Shown here: piece after piece, positions 15,836 through 23,589 of the stretch
How the letters are laid out: the number at the start of each line of letters is the position of its first letter
Position numbering within the stretch: the stretch's first letter is position 1
NCBI RefSeq assembly: GCF_039544165.1
Contig: NZ_BAABLD010000001.1
Span: 124,001-188,000, forward strand
Direction: 5' to 3'
Source: Viridibacterium curvum
GTDB lineage: Bacteria > Pseudomonadota > Gammaproteobacteria > Burkholderiales > Rhodocyclaceae
DNA length: 64,000 nucleotides
Translations under genes and position numbers: made by a program
The notes under the pieces: model-generated
What the model was told of the DNA's origin: nothing
Database searches by the model: none
The model's input: the letters and a program-made list of their open reading frames with translations, nothing else

Positions 15836-16964
15836 GGCGCCACGTAAAGTAGGTGTTTGCCATCATCGCAGCGTGCCGCAGCCGCAACGACGCTGGATCG
15901 ATGCAGCCGCTACAGAACAGCGCAATGCGCAACTCGTGCTCCTGCTGCGCCATCCAACGGTCCAGCACCTCTTCTCCGGCCAGCGCTGCTTCCAGTGCTG
16001 GGCGTGCATAGCCCACGCGTTCGGCGCCGAGGGCGATCAGCTTGGCGGCGTCCAGCCCCGAGCGCACACCGCCCGATGCCCAGCATTCGACGCGGGGCAG
16101 GGTGCTGCGTGCATGGATGACGGATTGTGCTGTCGAGACGCCCCAGTTGCGGAAGGTCTCTGCAGCCTGCGCCTGCATGCCGGCACCCGGTGTGTTCGCT
16201 GCGCGTGCGCCTTCGATGCGGCCCCAGTGCGTACCGCCGAGTCCGCTCACGTCCACAGCGGCGAGGCCAATACCTTCCAGCGAGCGCAGGGTGCGCGCCG
16301 AGAAGCCGCAGCCAGTCTCCTTGAGCACGACTGGCACGCCCAGCTCTGCGCACAGCGCCTGCAGTGCCGCGCGTCCGCCTCGGAACTGCGGCGTGCCTTC
16401 GGGCTGCATGCATTCTTGCAGCGGGTTGAGATGCACGGCCAGTGCTTGCGCGCGGATCGATGTCACCAGATCCTGCAGGTAATGGATGGGTGTTCCGATG
16501 ATCTGGCTCAGGCCGATATTGCCGAACAGCACCAGCGCGGGCGCTTCGGCGCGCAGCTGCGCCCACTGGTCGAGCTCGGCATCGGCGCGCGTTGCAGACA
16601 GCTGACGGCGTTGTGAGCCGACGCCCATGGCCCAGCCACGTCGTTCGCAGGCGCGTGCCAGCAGGCGGTTGATCTTCGCTGCGTCGGGGTGACCGGCGGT
16701 CATGCCGGCCACATAGAACGGCGTGGGCGCGGGCTGGCCCAGCAGGCGCGAAGCCAGCGTCACTTCGTCGAGGTCGATATCGGGCAGTGCCTCGTGTTCG
16801 AGTTCGAAGTCATCGAGTCCGCTCAAGCCTGTTGCCTGACAGGCGTCGTCCAACGCGCGCAGGATGTGCTCGCGCTTGCGTGCCACAAAAGCTTCGTATC
16901 GCGACATCGTCACGGACGCTGCTGCCACGGATGCCTCCATTGTTGAACTCACCAGACTTGCCAT
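15714..16964 (-). CDS. fni: Type 2 isopentenyl-diphosphate isomerase (FMN-dependent)
   Basis: This enzyme interconverts IPP and DMAPP, the two isoprenoid building blocks, using FMN and NADPH. The motifs are in order: RKREHI (29-34), MTAGHPDAAKINR, GVGSQRRQL, HLNPLQECMQPEG, KETGCGFS, DVSGLGGTHW and ASGGVRSGLDAAKLIALGA. The family is normally about 350 residues; here it is 416, because the last 40 residues are encoded by a MITE-like repeat. The start at 16964 has GGAGGG upstream and overlaps the terpene-cyclase-like gene by 16 bp. Next to a UbiA-family gene, this copy probably feeds a dedicated terpenoid pathway rather than bulk isoprenoid synthesis. Confidence 0.93.
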   Translation of the reverse strand: MASLVSSTMEASVAAASVTMSRYEAFVARKREHILRALDDACQATGLSGLDDFELEHEALPDIDLDEVTLASRLLGQPAPTPFYVAGMTAGHPDAAKINRLLARACERRGWAMGVGSQRRQLSATRADAELDQWAQLRAEAPALVLFGNIGLSQIIGTPIHYLQDLVTSIRAQALAVHLNPLQECMQPEGTPQFRGGRAALQALCAELGVPVVLKETGCGFSARTLRSLEGIGLAAVDVSGLGGTHWGRIEGARAANTPGAGMQAQAAETFRNWGVSTAQSVIHARSTLPRVECWASGGVRSGLDAAKLIALGAERVGYARPALEAALAGEEVLDRWMAQQEHELRIALFCSGCIDPASLRLRHAAMMANTYFTWRRHSRERGNPEGFCFSKSGSLAGMTQGTRLRQARGFPRSRE

Positions 16965-17599
16965 GGCTGTTTGCCCTCCGCTTTGAACGTCCGATACAGC
17001 AGCACGATGTAAATCGCACCGAACACGATGAAACCGACATAAAGATAGTTAAGCAGCAGCGAGTCTGGCGAGATGCGTATCTCGAACGGCACCAGAGCGA
17101 TGCTCGCCAGCCAGGTCAGCACGGCGACGTACATCGACTGCCCACGCGTGTTGCCGCGTCTCAGCAGCATGGCGATCAGCGCGCAGGGGATGAGGAAGTT
17201 GTCGCCCCAACCGGTGTAGCTGCCGGTCCAGTCGTTGAAGTGATACGTCACCGCGAGCACACCCGCGAAGCTCATGGCGAGTACCAGCAGGAAGGCCGGG
17301 ATGAACAGCGCACGTGGCAGCAGAGCGGGCATCTCCTCGCGGCCGTATTTGAAGTACGTCCACACGATACCCAGGTCGAGAACAAAGTAGGCCATACATA
17401 CGTAGTTGGCCGGTGGCAGGTCCGGGTGCATGAAGCCGAAGATGAATTCCCAGGACAGGTTTATGCACAGGGGTACGAGGGGCATGCCGCAAGCGCGATC
17501 CTTAATGCCGCGGCGGATGATTACGACATAGCTGATAAGCCAGCCCAGCATGCAGGTGAGAAGCAGGAGTTGGTAGAACGGGTGCGTATAGGCATCCAT
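16949..17599 (-). CDS. Pyr4/PaxB-like transmembrane terpene cyclase homologue
   Basis: This 216-residue protein is nearly all membrane helices (about seven). Residues 38-59 contain GMPLVPLCINLSWEFIFGF followed by MHP, which matches by eye the conserved GMxLxPLCxNxxWExxxGxxHP block of fungal PaxB/Pyr4-type cyclases. Glu51 corresponds to the catalytic Glu that protonates an epoxide or olefin. RRGNTRGQS (147-155) matches a second conserved block. The acidic residue expected in the last helix seems to be replaced by Phe193, so activity may differ. It lies 12 bp after the UbiA gene and overlaps the isomerase gene, so the three are probably one operon. The family call is from memory of the motifs. 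Confidence 0.75.
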   Translation of the reverse strand: MDAYTHPFYQLLLLTCMLGWLISYVVIIRRGIKDRACGMPLVPLCINLSWEFIFGFMHPDLPPANYVCMAYFVLDLGIVWTYFKYGREEMPALLPRALFIPAFLLVLAMSFAGVLAVTYHFNDWTGSYTGWGDNFLIPCALIAMLLRRGNTRGQSMYVAVLTWLASIALVPFEIRISPDSLLLNYLYVGFIVFGAIYIVLLYRTFKAEGKQPWQVW

Positions 17600-17611
17600 G
17601 ATTTTTGACTT

Positions 17612-18517
17612 TCAGAGAATGGCGTTGGCGACAATCAGGTAGAGCGGCCACAGCAGCCATTCGGCATCCGCTGTTACGTTGCACAGCAGCTCGGCATTGA
17701 TCTGCGCATGTCGCGCTGCGTTCAGATAGAGCTGCGTGTAGACAACCGTGGCGCTCAGGAAGAGGGCCGACGCGGGCAGTGCGCCGATGCAGACGGCCAT
17801 GGCCAGAAGGAGCGGCGTCGTGAGGTTTAGCCCTGCGAGAATGCGCAACGCCCTGTCGCGCCCCAGCGTTACAAAGGGCGTCACCACGCCAGCTGCGCGA
17901 TCACGTTCGATGTCCTTGAAGTCGCAGAACACGGTGTTAATGAACAGGCGCTGCGCAAACAGCACGAAGACCAGCAGAGCGCCGCCGACTGCGCAAGCGG
18001 GATCGACATAGACCAGCGAGAAAACGCCCAGCAGCCCCCAGAAAAACGCGGTGTAGAAAGACTTCGCATAGGGGATGCTCTTCACGCAGTCGAAGGGGAT
18101 GAGGCCCAGCGACATGCGACGCAATACCGGCATGCCGTACAGCACTACCGAAGCGGGGAAGATAAGCAGCGACAGGGACATCCAGACTCCGGCGTGCAGG
18201 GCCGTGACCAGCATCGCGCCCAGGAAGGCTGCAACCCCCTGTAAGACCACGCGACCTTTGCGCGCCTGCAGGTAGCGTGAGCGGGACGAGGCTGTGCTGG
18301 TGTCGAAATTCTTGAGTTCACCGAGCGAATCGATCTGGTAGCTGGCGTAAACCAGCAGCCACACAGCGACCAGCAGCGACCACACGGGCCGATTCACTGC
18401 CAGTAGGCTGACCGTCAGTGCGCCGCCCACGCCAAGCTCCGTGGGAACCAATACCCCACTACTTGCCAGCCAGTGCCGGAAGCTGATTGCTGGGCCACGC
18501 TCTGCTATCGACAACAT
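17612..18517 (-). CDS. UbiA-superfamily membrane prenyltransferase or terpene synthase
   Basis: This 301-residue protein has about eight or nine helices. The second Asp-rich motif is clear (D199-F-K-D202-I-E-R-D206, then GVVTPFVTLG). The first is degenerate (Q61-I-D63-S-L-G-E67 up to D72, rather than NDxxDxxxD). UbiA proteins transfer a prenyl chain to an aromatic or other acceptor through Mg-diphosphate chemistry; some relatives cyclise terpenes. GGAAGGA precedes the start at 18517. With the downstream cyclase-like and isomerase genes it suggests a meroterpenoid or terpenoid product, acceptor unknown. Confidence 0.85.
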   Translation of the reverse strand: MLSIAERGPAISFRHWLASSGVLVPTELGVGGALTVSLLAVNRPVWSLLVAVWLLVYASYQIDSLGELKNFDTSTASSRSRYLQARKGRVVLQGVAAFLGAMLVTALHAGVWMSLSLLIFPASVVLYGMPVLRRMSLGLIPFDCVKSIPYAKSFYTAFFWGLLGVFSLVYVDPACAVGGALLVFVLFAQRLFINTVFCDFKDIERDRAAGVVTPFVTLGRDRALRILAGLNLTTPLLLAMAVCIGALPASALFLSATVVYTQLYLNAARHAQINAELLCNVTADAEWLLWPLYLIVANAIL

Positions 18518-18639
18518 GTTCGTTCCTTCCAGAGGGAGTCTGTCTGGAACGCATCGTCGTTTCTGCGCGTATCAATTCCGTTTCGCAGGAGGCGGGATTG
18601 TGTTTCATCTGTTTCATTTGCCCGGACGGGCAGGGAGAT

Positions 18640-19119
18640 TCAGTCGAGTGCTGCCTCGAAGTCCTTGAGCACCTGCTCGCATTGCGCTTTGTCGCTGCCC
18701 TCGGCAATCTCGACTGACCACCCTGCTGTCACTGCAGCGCGCACGCTGAAGTAGGGGGCACCTTCGGAATCCTTTGTTTCCACCAGCTCCGCCGAGGCGA
18801 TGTCCTGTCGTTGCAGCGTCTGGCTGCCCCGCCGGAACAACCAGCGCCGTTCGATGTGGAAGCTGCCGGCATGGTCGCCCTCCGCCTTGACGCAGGGAAC
18901 GGCAAGGAAATGGCTGGCCATGCCGAGACCGGCTGCCCAGAAAATGCTGAGCACCGTGGGCACGAACCATGGCGGTTAGTACTCGGCAATGTCCGCGCTG
19001 TAGATGGGGACGTGCGAGACACCGTCGCGAAAGAAAATCCAGGTGAAGGCGGCGCAACCGAGCAGGAAGAACAGGCTGAACCCCCAGCCGAAGCGGGCGA
19101 AGTTGTTCCTGCGTTGCAT
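18640..19119 (-). pseudogene. Two-helix membrane protein gene interrupted by an in-frame stop
   Basis: From the ATG at 19119 the frame encodes MQRRNNFARFGWGFSLFFLL with one helix, then stops at TAA (18976-18978) after YSADIAEY. The same frame continues after the stop with PPWF and a second helix (VLSIFWAAGLGMASHFLAV), then a soluble domain (ELVETKDSEGAPYFSVRAAV) to 18640. Together this makes about 159 codons. The simplest reading is one gene with a nonsense change or sequencing error; a GTG at 18963 could allow separate translation of the second half. Family not recognised. Confidence 0.65.
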
Positions 19120-19133
19120 GGTGATCTCTTGCC

Positions 19134-19772
19134 TCAGACGGGTTGCAGGTAGGACTTCTTGGGCAGATCGACAAGGTTGGACCACATGTCATCGGTGGGC
19201 AGGCGATTGGCGATGAGGAGTCCGCTATAGCGCCAGTTGCTCATCCGGGCGCGCCAGCGTGCCGGATAGTCACGGGCGGGGCAGGCGATGTCGGCCCAGA
19301 CGTCGCAAATGGCGGCGTCGGGGTCCCACGCATTGAAGTCGGTCGGGAAGTCGCCGTTCCCGTCGCTGGTCTGACCGATGGCCACGAAGATGTGGTCGCG
19401 CACCCCTTGCCCCGGCGCGTTGTGGCCGGGGTAGTAGACCATGTCGTAGTTGAAGCGCCCGCTCTCGTTGAGGTACCAGACCGAGGCGCAGGACATTTCG
19501 AGGCAGTTGCCAGCGCCAGCGGCAATCGCGAAGGCGCCATACAGCACGACGTTCTTCGGCGTAGCGTCTTGGGGGCGAGCCGGGCAGCGATGGTGGGCGC
19601 GGATGCTGTCGACCTTGTTCTTCTTGGCTTGTTGCCTGTCGCGACGATCTTGCTGGCTTTGCGGATCCTGTGCGATCAGATCGGGGCGGGTGCTCTTGTT
19701 GTCGGAGCTGTCGAGGGGCATGCGCCCCTTGACGTACTGCAGAGTGGTGAGGGCCTGTACGAGGTTGCTCAT
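19134..19772 (-). CDS. Putative Cys-His-Asp (papain/transglutaminase-like) protein
   Basis: This 212-residue protein has no obvious signal peptide or helix. Three spaced motifs suggest a catalytic triad: AGAGNCLEMSCASVWYL (Cys), RDHIFVAIG (His) and NAWDPDAAICDVW (Asp). This GNCxE...DHxFVxIG...CDPW pattern occurs in uncharacterised proteobacterial proteins, some suspected to be secreted effectors. The N-terminal 70 residues are polar and probably disordered. GGAG precedes the start. It is the first gene of the minus-strand block, 14 bp upstream of the broken membrane protein gene. Function unknown. Confidence 0.7.
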   Translation of the reverse strand: MSNLVQALTTLQYVKGRMPLDSSDNKSTRPDLIAQDPQSQQDRRDRQQAKKNKVDSIRAHHRCPARPQDATPKNVVLYGAFAIAAGAGNCLEMSCASVWYLNESGRFNYDMVYYPGHNAPGQGVRDHIFVAIGQTSDGNGDFPTDFNAWDPDAAICDVWADIACPARDYPARWRARMSNWRYSGLLIANRLPTDDMWSNLVDLPKKSYLQPV

Positions 19773-19856
19773 GGGGATCGGCTCCGTGCGCTGGTTGTTG
19801 TGACCAGCAGAATATCCAAGTCGCTTTGCGGCAGCACTACGCCATGAGGGCAGTAG

Positions 19857-20312
19857 TTACAGCCGATGCACCGTGACATTCGCCGGTGTCGAAGGCGCCG
19901 CAGCCGCATCGAACGCCGCCTGCGCTGCGAGCACGGCCTCGATGTTGTGCTCGGCCCAGTGGGCGAGGCCGGAGATGAATTCGTTAAGCGTTTCGCCGAG
20001 TGGCGTCAGCGAATATTCGACGGTGACCGGCACGGTAGCGAAGACCTGTCGTGCGATGAGGCCGTCGCGTTCGAGTTTGCGCAGCGTCTGCGTCAACACC
20101 TTCTGCGTGATGCGCTTTATGTCGCGCTTCAGGCTGTTGAAGCGCAGCGGACCTTGCTGCAGGCGGTCGAGGATCAGCACGGCCCATTTGTCGGCCAGGC
20201 GGTCGAGCACAAGACGCGTGGGGCAGAGGTCTTCGAACACGCTGTAGAGCATGTCGCCATCGCTCGGCGGGCTGGTGTCCAGTGTGGTGTCATCGGTTTT
20301 CTTGCGGGGCAT
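19857..20312 (-). CDS. HxlR-family transcriptional regulator
   Basis: This 151-residue winged-helix DNA-binding protein starts the HxlR domain at about residue 27 (FEDLCPTRLVLDRLADKWAV; family hallmark LxxKWxxLIL) and continues with GPLRFNSLKRDIKRITQKVL and LERDGLIARQV. Such regulators sense reactive electrophiles, quinones or hypochlorite. The N-terminal Cys29 could be a sensor. It is divergent from a quinone-oxidoreductase-like gene with an inverted repeat between them, so it likely represses that gene and itself, like E. coli YtfH next to YtfG. Confidence 0.92.
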   Translation of the reverse strand: MPRKKTDDTTLDTSPPSDGDMLYSVFEDLCPTRLVLDRLADKWAVLILDRLQQGPLRFNSLKRDIKRITQKVLTQTLRKLERDGLIARQVFATVPVTVEYSLTPLGETLNEFISGLAHWAEHNIEAVLAAQAAFDAAAAPSTPANVTVHRL

Positions 20313-20402
20313 GTCGGGCTCCTTGCCGGTTTCCTCGGGGAAACCTGGTTACGTCGAAGTGCGTTCTTTGCGGCGCATCGCATAGTTTCTAGTATGGCAT
20401 CA

Positions 20403-20419
20403 GGTATCAATCAGATACC
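20403..20419. promoter_or_regulatory. Inverted-repeat operator in the hxlR/oxidoreductase divergent region
   Basis: The perfect palindrome GGTATC-AATCA-GATACC lies 29 bp before the oxidoreductase start, with a further GTATCC a few bases on. It is a good candidate HxlR operator overlapping the promoter. Confidence 0.6.
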
Positions 20420-20447
20420 AGTATCCATTTGAAACTGGGAGCTGCAC

Positions 20448-21287
20448 ATGAGTGAAAAGATTCTGGTCCTGGGCGCCAACGGCAACGTCGGTCGCCCCCT
20501 CGTCCAAGCACTGCTGGCCAAGGGCGAGCGCGTCAAGGCAGCGAGCCGTTCAGGCACGGCGATCGGTGGCGCTGAAGGCGCTGTGTTCGACTACGACAAG
20601 CCCGAGACCTTTGCCACGGCTTTTGACGGCGTCGATCGCGCCTACGTGCTGTTGCCGGGTGGCAACGTGAATTCGCGCGAGTTGCTGACGCCCGTGATCG
20701 AGGCGTTGGCGGCGCGCAAGGTGAAGGTGGTGCTGCAGACGGCGCTGGGCGTCGATGCCGATGACAGCATTCCCTACCGTCAGGTCGAACTGGCACTGGA
20801 GCGCTCCGGCACGCCCTGCGTGATCCTGAGGCCCAACTGGTTCGCCGACAACTTCCACAACTTCTGGCTCGGCGGCATCCTGCAGGGGAACATCGCCTTG
20901 CCGGCCGGCGAGGGCAAGACCAGCTTCATCGACGTACGCGACATTGCCGCGAGTGCGGCTGCGGTGCTGACCACCCACCGTTTCGATGGACAGGCGTTCA
21001 ATCTCACGGGCGCAACAGCACACAGCTACGCCGAAGCCGCCACACTGATCGGCAGCACTATCGACAAACCCGTGCGCTACACCGCCATCGATGACGAAAC
21101 CTTCGTGCGCAATATGGTGCAGATCGGCCTCAGCGAAGCCTATGCACGCTTCCTTGCCATGATTTTCTACCCCGTGCGCGAAGGCTGGACCGCTGCCGTC
21201 AACGACACGGTGCAGACACTGACCGGCCAGCCGGCGCGTTCGCTGCAGGACTATCTGCGCGATCATGTTCGCGACCTGAAGGGCTGA
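20448..21287 (+). CDS. NmrA/YtfG-like NAD(P)-dependent oxidoreductase
   Basis: This 279-residue atypical short-chain dehydrogenase has the N-terminal dinucleotide motif VLGANGNVGRPLVQAL, next KAASRSG, and RPNWFADNF in the middle, typical of the NmrA/QOR2 (YtfG) group of NADPH quinone or azo reductases. It probably reduces quinones or similar electrophiles in the cytoplasm. Its expression is probably set by the divergent HxlR repressor. A hairpin terminator follows. Confidence 0.9.
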   Translation: MSEKILVLGANGNVGRPLVQALLAKGERVKAASRSGTAIGGAEGAVFDYDKPETFATAFDGVDRAYVLLPGGNVNSRELLTPVIEALAARKVKVVLQTALGVDADDSIPYRQVELALERSGTPCVILRPNWFADNFHNFWLGGILQGNIALPAGEGKTSFIDVRDIAASAAAVLTTHRFDGQAFNLTGATAHSYAEAATLIGSTIDKPVRYTAIDDETFVRNMVQIGLSEAYARFLAMIFYPVREGWTAAVNDTVQTLTGQPARSLQDYLRDHVRDLKG

Positions 21288-21323
21288 ACGTCGCCGCTCC
21301 GATGAGGGCGGCCGGCGCAAAGC

Positions 21324-21355
21324 AGAACGCCCGGAGATTTCTCTCCGGGCGTTCT
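21324..21355. terminator. Terminator between the oxidoreductase and pectate lyase genes
   Basis: A 14-bp GC-rich stem (AGAACGCCCGGAGA with TCTCCGGGCGTTCT) separates convergent genes. The T-run is weak on both sides, but the stem is long and perfect. Confidence 0.75.
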
Positions 21356-21426
21356 GTCATTTGCAGCCTGAGATTTGCAGCCTGAATACGTACGGTGATC
21401 AGTACGTCCAGCTCAGTGCGTGCAAC

Positions 21427-22674
21427 TTAGTACGTCCAGCTTTCCTTCACGCGGTTGACCGGTGCAGGATCCACACCGTTGCCCGGAGCGATGCCGGTCT
21501 TCTTCGTGCCGTTCAGTTGATCGACGGCGAAGATGTCGGTGTAGCTCACGTTACACGTGCTGGTGCTCCACTCCGGACCGATGTTGCTCGACGAGCCCGA
21601 ACCCTTCTCGACGCCCTTGAAGGTCGAGCAGACTTCGATTTCGCCGTTCCAGCGCAGCAGATAGAGGTTACGCAGCGTGGCCTTGTCAGGCGTCGAGCCG
21701 TTCGAGTACGAGCTGTTCACACCCACGATGGTCTGGTGGTTGTGGACGCGCGAATTCTCGATGATCACGTTGCGCGGACCCTTGTTGCCCGTGCAGTCGC
21801 CGCAGGAGCGATAGAACTTGCCGCCCTTGCTCTTCCAGTTGTCTGCCACAAAGCGGGTGATGTGCAGCGTGCCCTGGCCGTTGTGCTGGAAGGTCTTGTC
21901 GGTGCCGAGGAAGGCGCCGCCGCAGTCCACACGCATCGTGGTGCCCGATGCGCCGAGTGCTGTGGCAGCGTCCTCACCGATGTCTTCCCACCACACGTTG
22001 TAGACCGTGCAGTTGCCCTTGCAGTGCACGCCGTCAGCGGCGAGATCACCGATCACGGCATTGCGCAGGGTCGCGCCTTCTTCCAGCAGGAAGACCGGCG
22101 GCTGACCTTCAGACTGGCCAGCGTTCGACAGCTGGAAGCGCTTGCCGCCGCCGTCATAGGTCGTGCCGGCGGGCACGGTGATCGATGCCGTCAGCGGCTC
22201 GACGCTGCTGGGTGCCACGTAGGCCGGGCAACCCTGCCATGCCGGCACCGTCACATTGGCGCTCAGGCTCGATCCGGCGGAGCTCGAGGACTTCGAGCTG
22301 CTGCTGGACGAGGAGGGCGTGCTGCTCGACTTCGAGCTGCTTGAGCTCGACGCAACGCTGCTGGACGCAACGCTGCTCGAGGCCACCGACGAGGCGCTCG
22401 ACGATGCGGTGCCCGACGGTGCCGAGCACTCGTTGGTGCCGCCGGCGACCTTGGTGCCGGCGCCGAAGGTGGCTTCGGAACAGACGAAGCTGCCCGAGAG
22501 AACCTTGTAGGTGAACTTGTCAGCGCGGCCGAAGGCCACGTTCGTGTTGGCTGCTACAGAGCAGGTCTTGCCCTCGGTACAGATGGTGGTGTAACCGGCG
22601 GGGCGGTTTGCCGCGCTGGCATCGACCATGACGCCAGCCAATAGCGCCAACAGCGCGAGTTGCTTGCTTCTCAT
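21427..22674 (-). CDS. Secreted PL3-family pectate lyase with Ser-rich linker
   Basis: This 415-residue enzyme probably cleaves polygalacturonate by beta-elimination outside the cell. Residues 1-22 are a signal peptide (ending DASA). Residues 23-90 form a small Cys-containing module, 91-145 a Ser-rich linker, and from about 150 a PL3 beta-helix with FLLEEGATLRNAVIGDLAAD, GVHCKGNCTVYNVWWEDIGE and RNVIIENSRVHNHQT. The start at 22674 has AGGAGA five bases upstream; a longer frame to 22944 is not coding-like. A palindrome about 75 bp upstream may be its operator. Confidence 0.9.
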   Translation of the reverse strand: MRSKQLALLALLAGVMVDASAANRPAGYTTICTEGKTCSVAANTNVAFGRADKFTYKVLSGSFVCSEATFGAGTKVAGGTNECSAPSGTASSSASSVASSSVASSSVASSSSSSKSSSTPSSSSSSSKSSSSAGSSLSANVTVPAWQGCPAYVAPSSVEPLTASITVPAGTTYDGGGKRFQLSNAGQSEGQPPVFLLEEGATLRNAVIGDLAADGVHCKGNCTVYNVWWEDIGEDAATALGASGTTMRVDCGGAFLGTDKTFQHNGQGTLHITRFVADNWKSKGGKFYRSCGDCTGNKGPRNVIIENSRVHNHQTIVGVNSSYSNGSTPDKATLRNLYLLRWNGEIEVCSTFKGVEKGSGSSSNIGPEWSTSTCNVSYTDIFAVDQLNGTKKTGIAPGNGVDPAPVNRVKESWTY

Positions 22675-23005
22675 GTTGTCTCCTGGATTTGTAATCGAAC
22701 CGGACTGCGGGAACGGAGCGGATCGTCCGGTGTTTTGCTGTGTGACATATTCCCGGTGACGGGATATTAGGAACATTAGTGTGACCGGGCAACAGGGAAT
22801 TTGTGCTGCATTGCGGCGAGTCAGACCCCGCGCGGGCCGCGCCACGGCACATCGGCGCGCGGACGCTGACTGCACGCCGACCTGCCCCTCGTTTGTCAGA
22901 TAAGCATTGCAGCATTTGCATTGCAGTATTTCTTCGTTCCGCACCCCATGGGGCCGCTCATAAGCTGTGCGTCAGCCTTCACCGAGACGTCACAGGAGAC
23001 CCCGA
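22675..23005. promoter_or_regulatory. Divergent intergenic region, pectate lyase / rhodanese
   Basis: This 331-bp stretch holds the promoters of two diverging genes. At 22747-22768 it has the imperfect palindrome ATATTCCCG-GTGA-CGGGATAT, and a second TGACCGG at 22781-22787 that looks like a half-site. No convincing small gene was seen. Confidence 0.4.
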
Positions 23006-23524
23006 ATGTCCAACGCCGCGCTTCAATCCGTCCCCCTGTCTCGGGGCGCGCCGCTTGCCGATGCCGCGCCCTTGAGCGCTGGCGCCATTGCCATCCTCGA
23101 CCGCGCTCGCCAGCAGGCTGCCGAAGCCGCGCTCGGCTATGCCGGCGGCATTTCCCCGCAAGATGCCTGGACCCTTTTCAGCAACGGGCATGCCGTGCTG
23201 CTCGACGTGCGTACTGCCGAAGAACGCAAGTTCGTCGGCTACGTCCCTGACAGCCTGCACGTCGCCTGGGCTACCGGCACCTCCATGACCCGCAACCCGC
23301 GCTTCGTGCGCGAGGTCGAGGCCAAGCTCGGCAAGGACCGCGTCGTGCTGCTGCTGTGCCGAAGCGGCAAGCGCTCGGTCGATGCTGCCGAGGCGCTGAC
23401 CAAGGCGGGCTACACGCAAGCCTTCAACGTGCTCGAAGGCTTCGAGGGTGACCTCGACGCGCAACAGCGTCGCGGTGCGCTCGGTGGCTGGCGTCACCAC
23501 GGTTTGCCCTGGTTGCAGGACTGA
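23006..23524 (+). CDS. Rhodanese-like sulfurtransferase
   Basis: This is a 172-residue single-domain rhodanese. It has an N-terminal helix-rich extension of about 55 residues, then the domain with VLLDVRTAEERKFVGYVPDS and the active-site loop LLLCRSGKRS; Cys118 would carry the persulfide. AGGAGA precedes the ATG at 23006. It is the first gene of the sulfur/encapsulin block and probably passes or accepts sulfane sulfur from the cysteine desulfurase. Rhodaneses are typical companions of family 2A encapsulins. Confidence 0.92.
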   Translation: MSNAALQSVPLSRGAPLADAAPLSAGAIAILDRARQQAAEAALGYAGGISPQDAWTLFSNGHAVLLDVRTAEERKFVGYVPDSLHVAWATGTSMTRNPRFVREVEAKLGKDRVVLLLCRSGKRSVDAAEALTKAGYTQAFNVLEGFEGDLDAQQRRGALGGWRHHGLPWLQD

Positions 23525-23589
23525 GCCGGTGCAAGCTGGCAGGGCAGGGCGTGAGCCTGCCCGGAGTTGTATCAATCGTGGAGCAGGGA

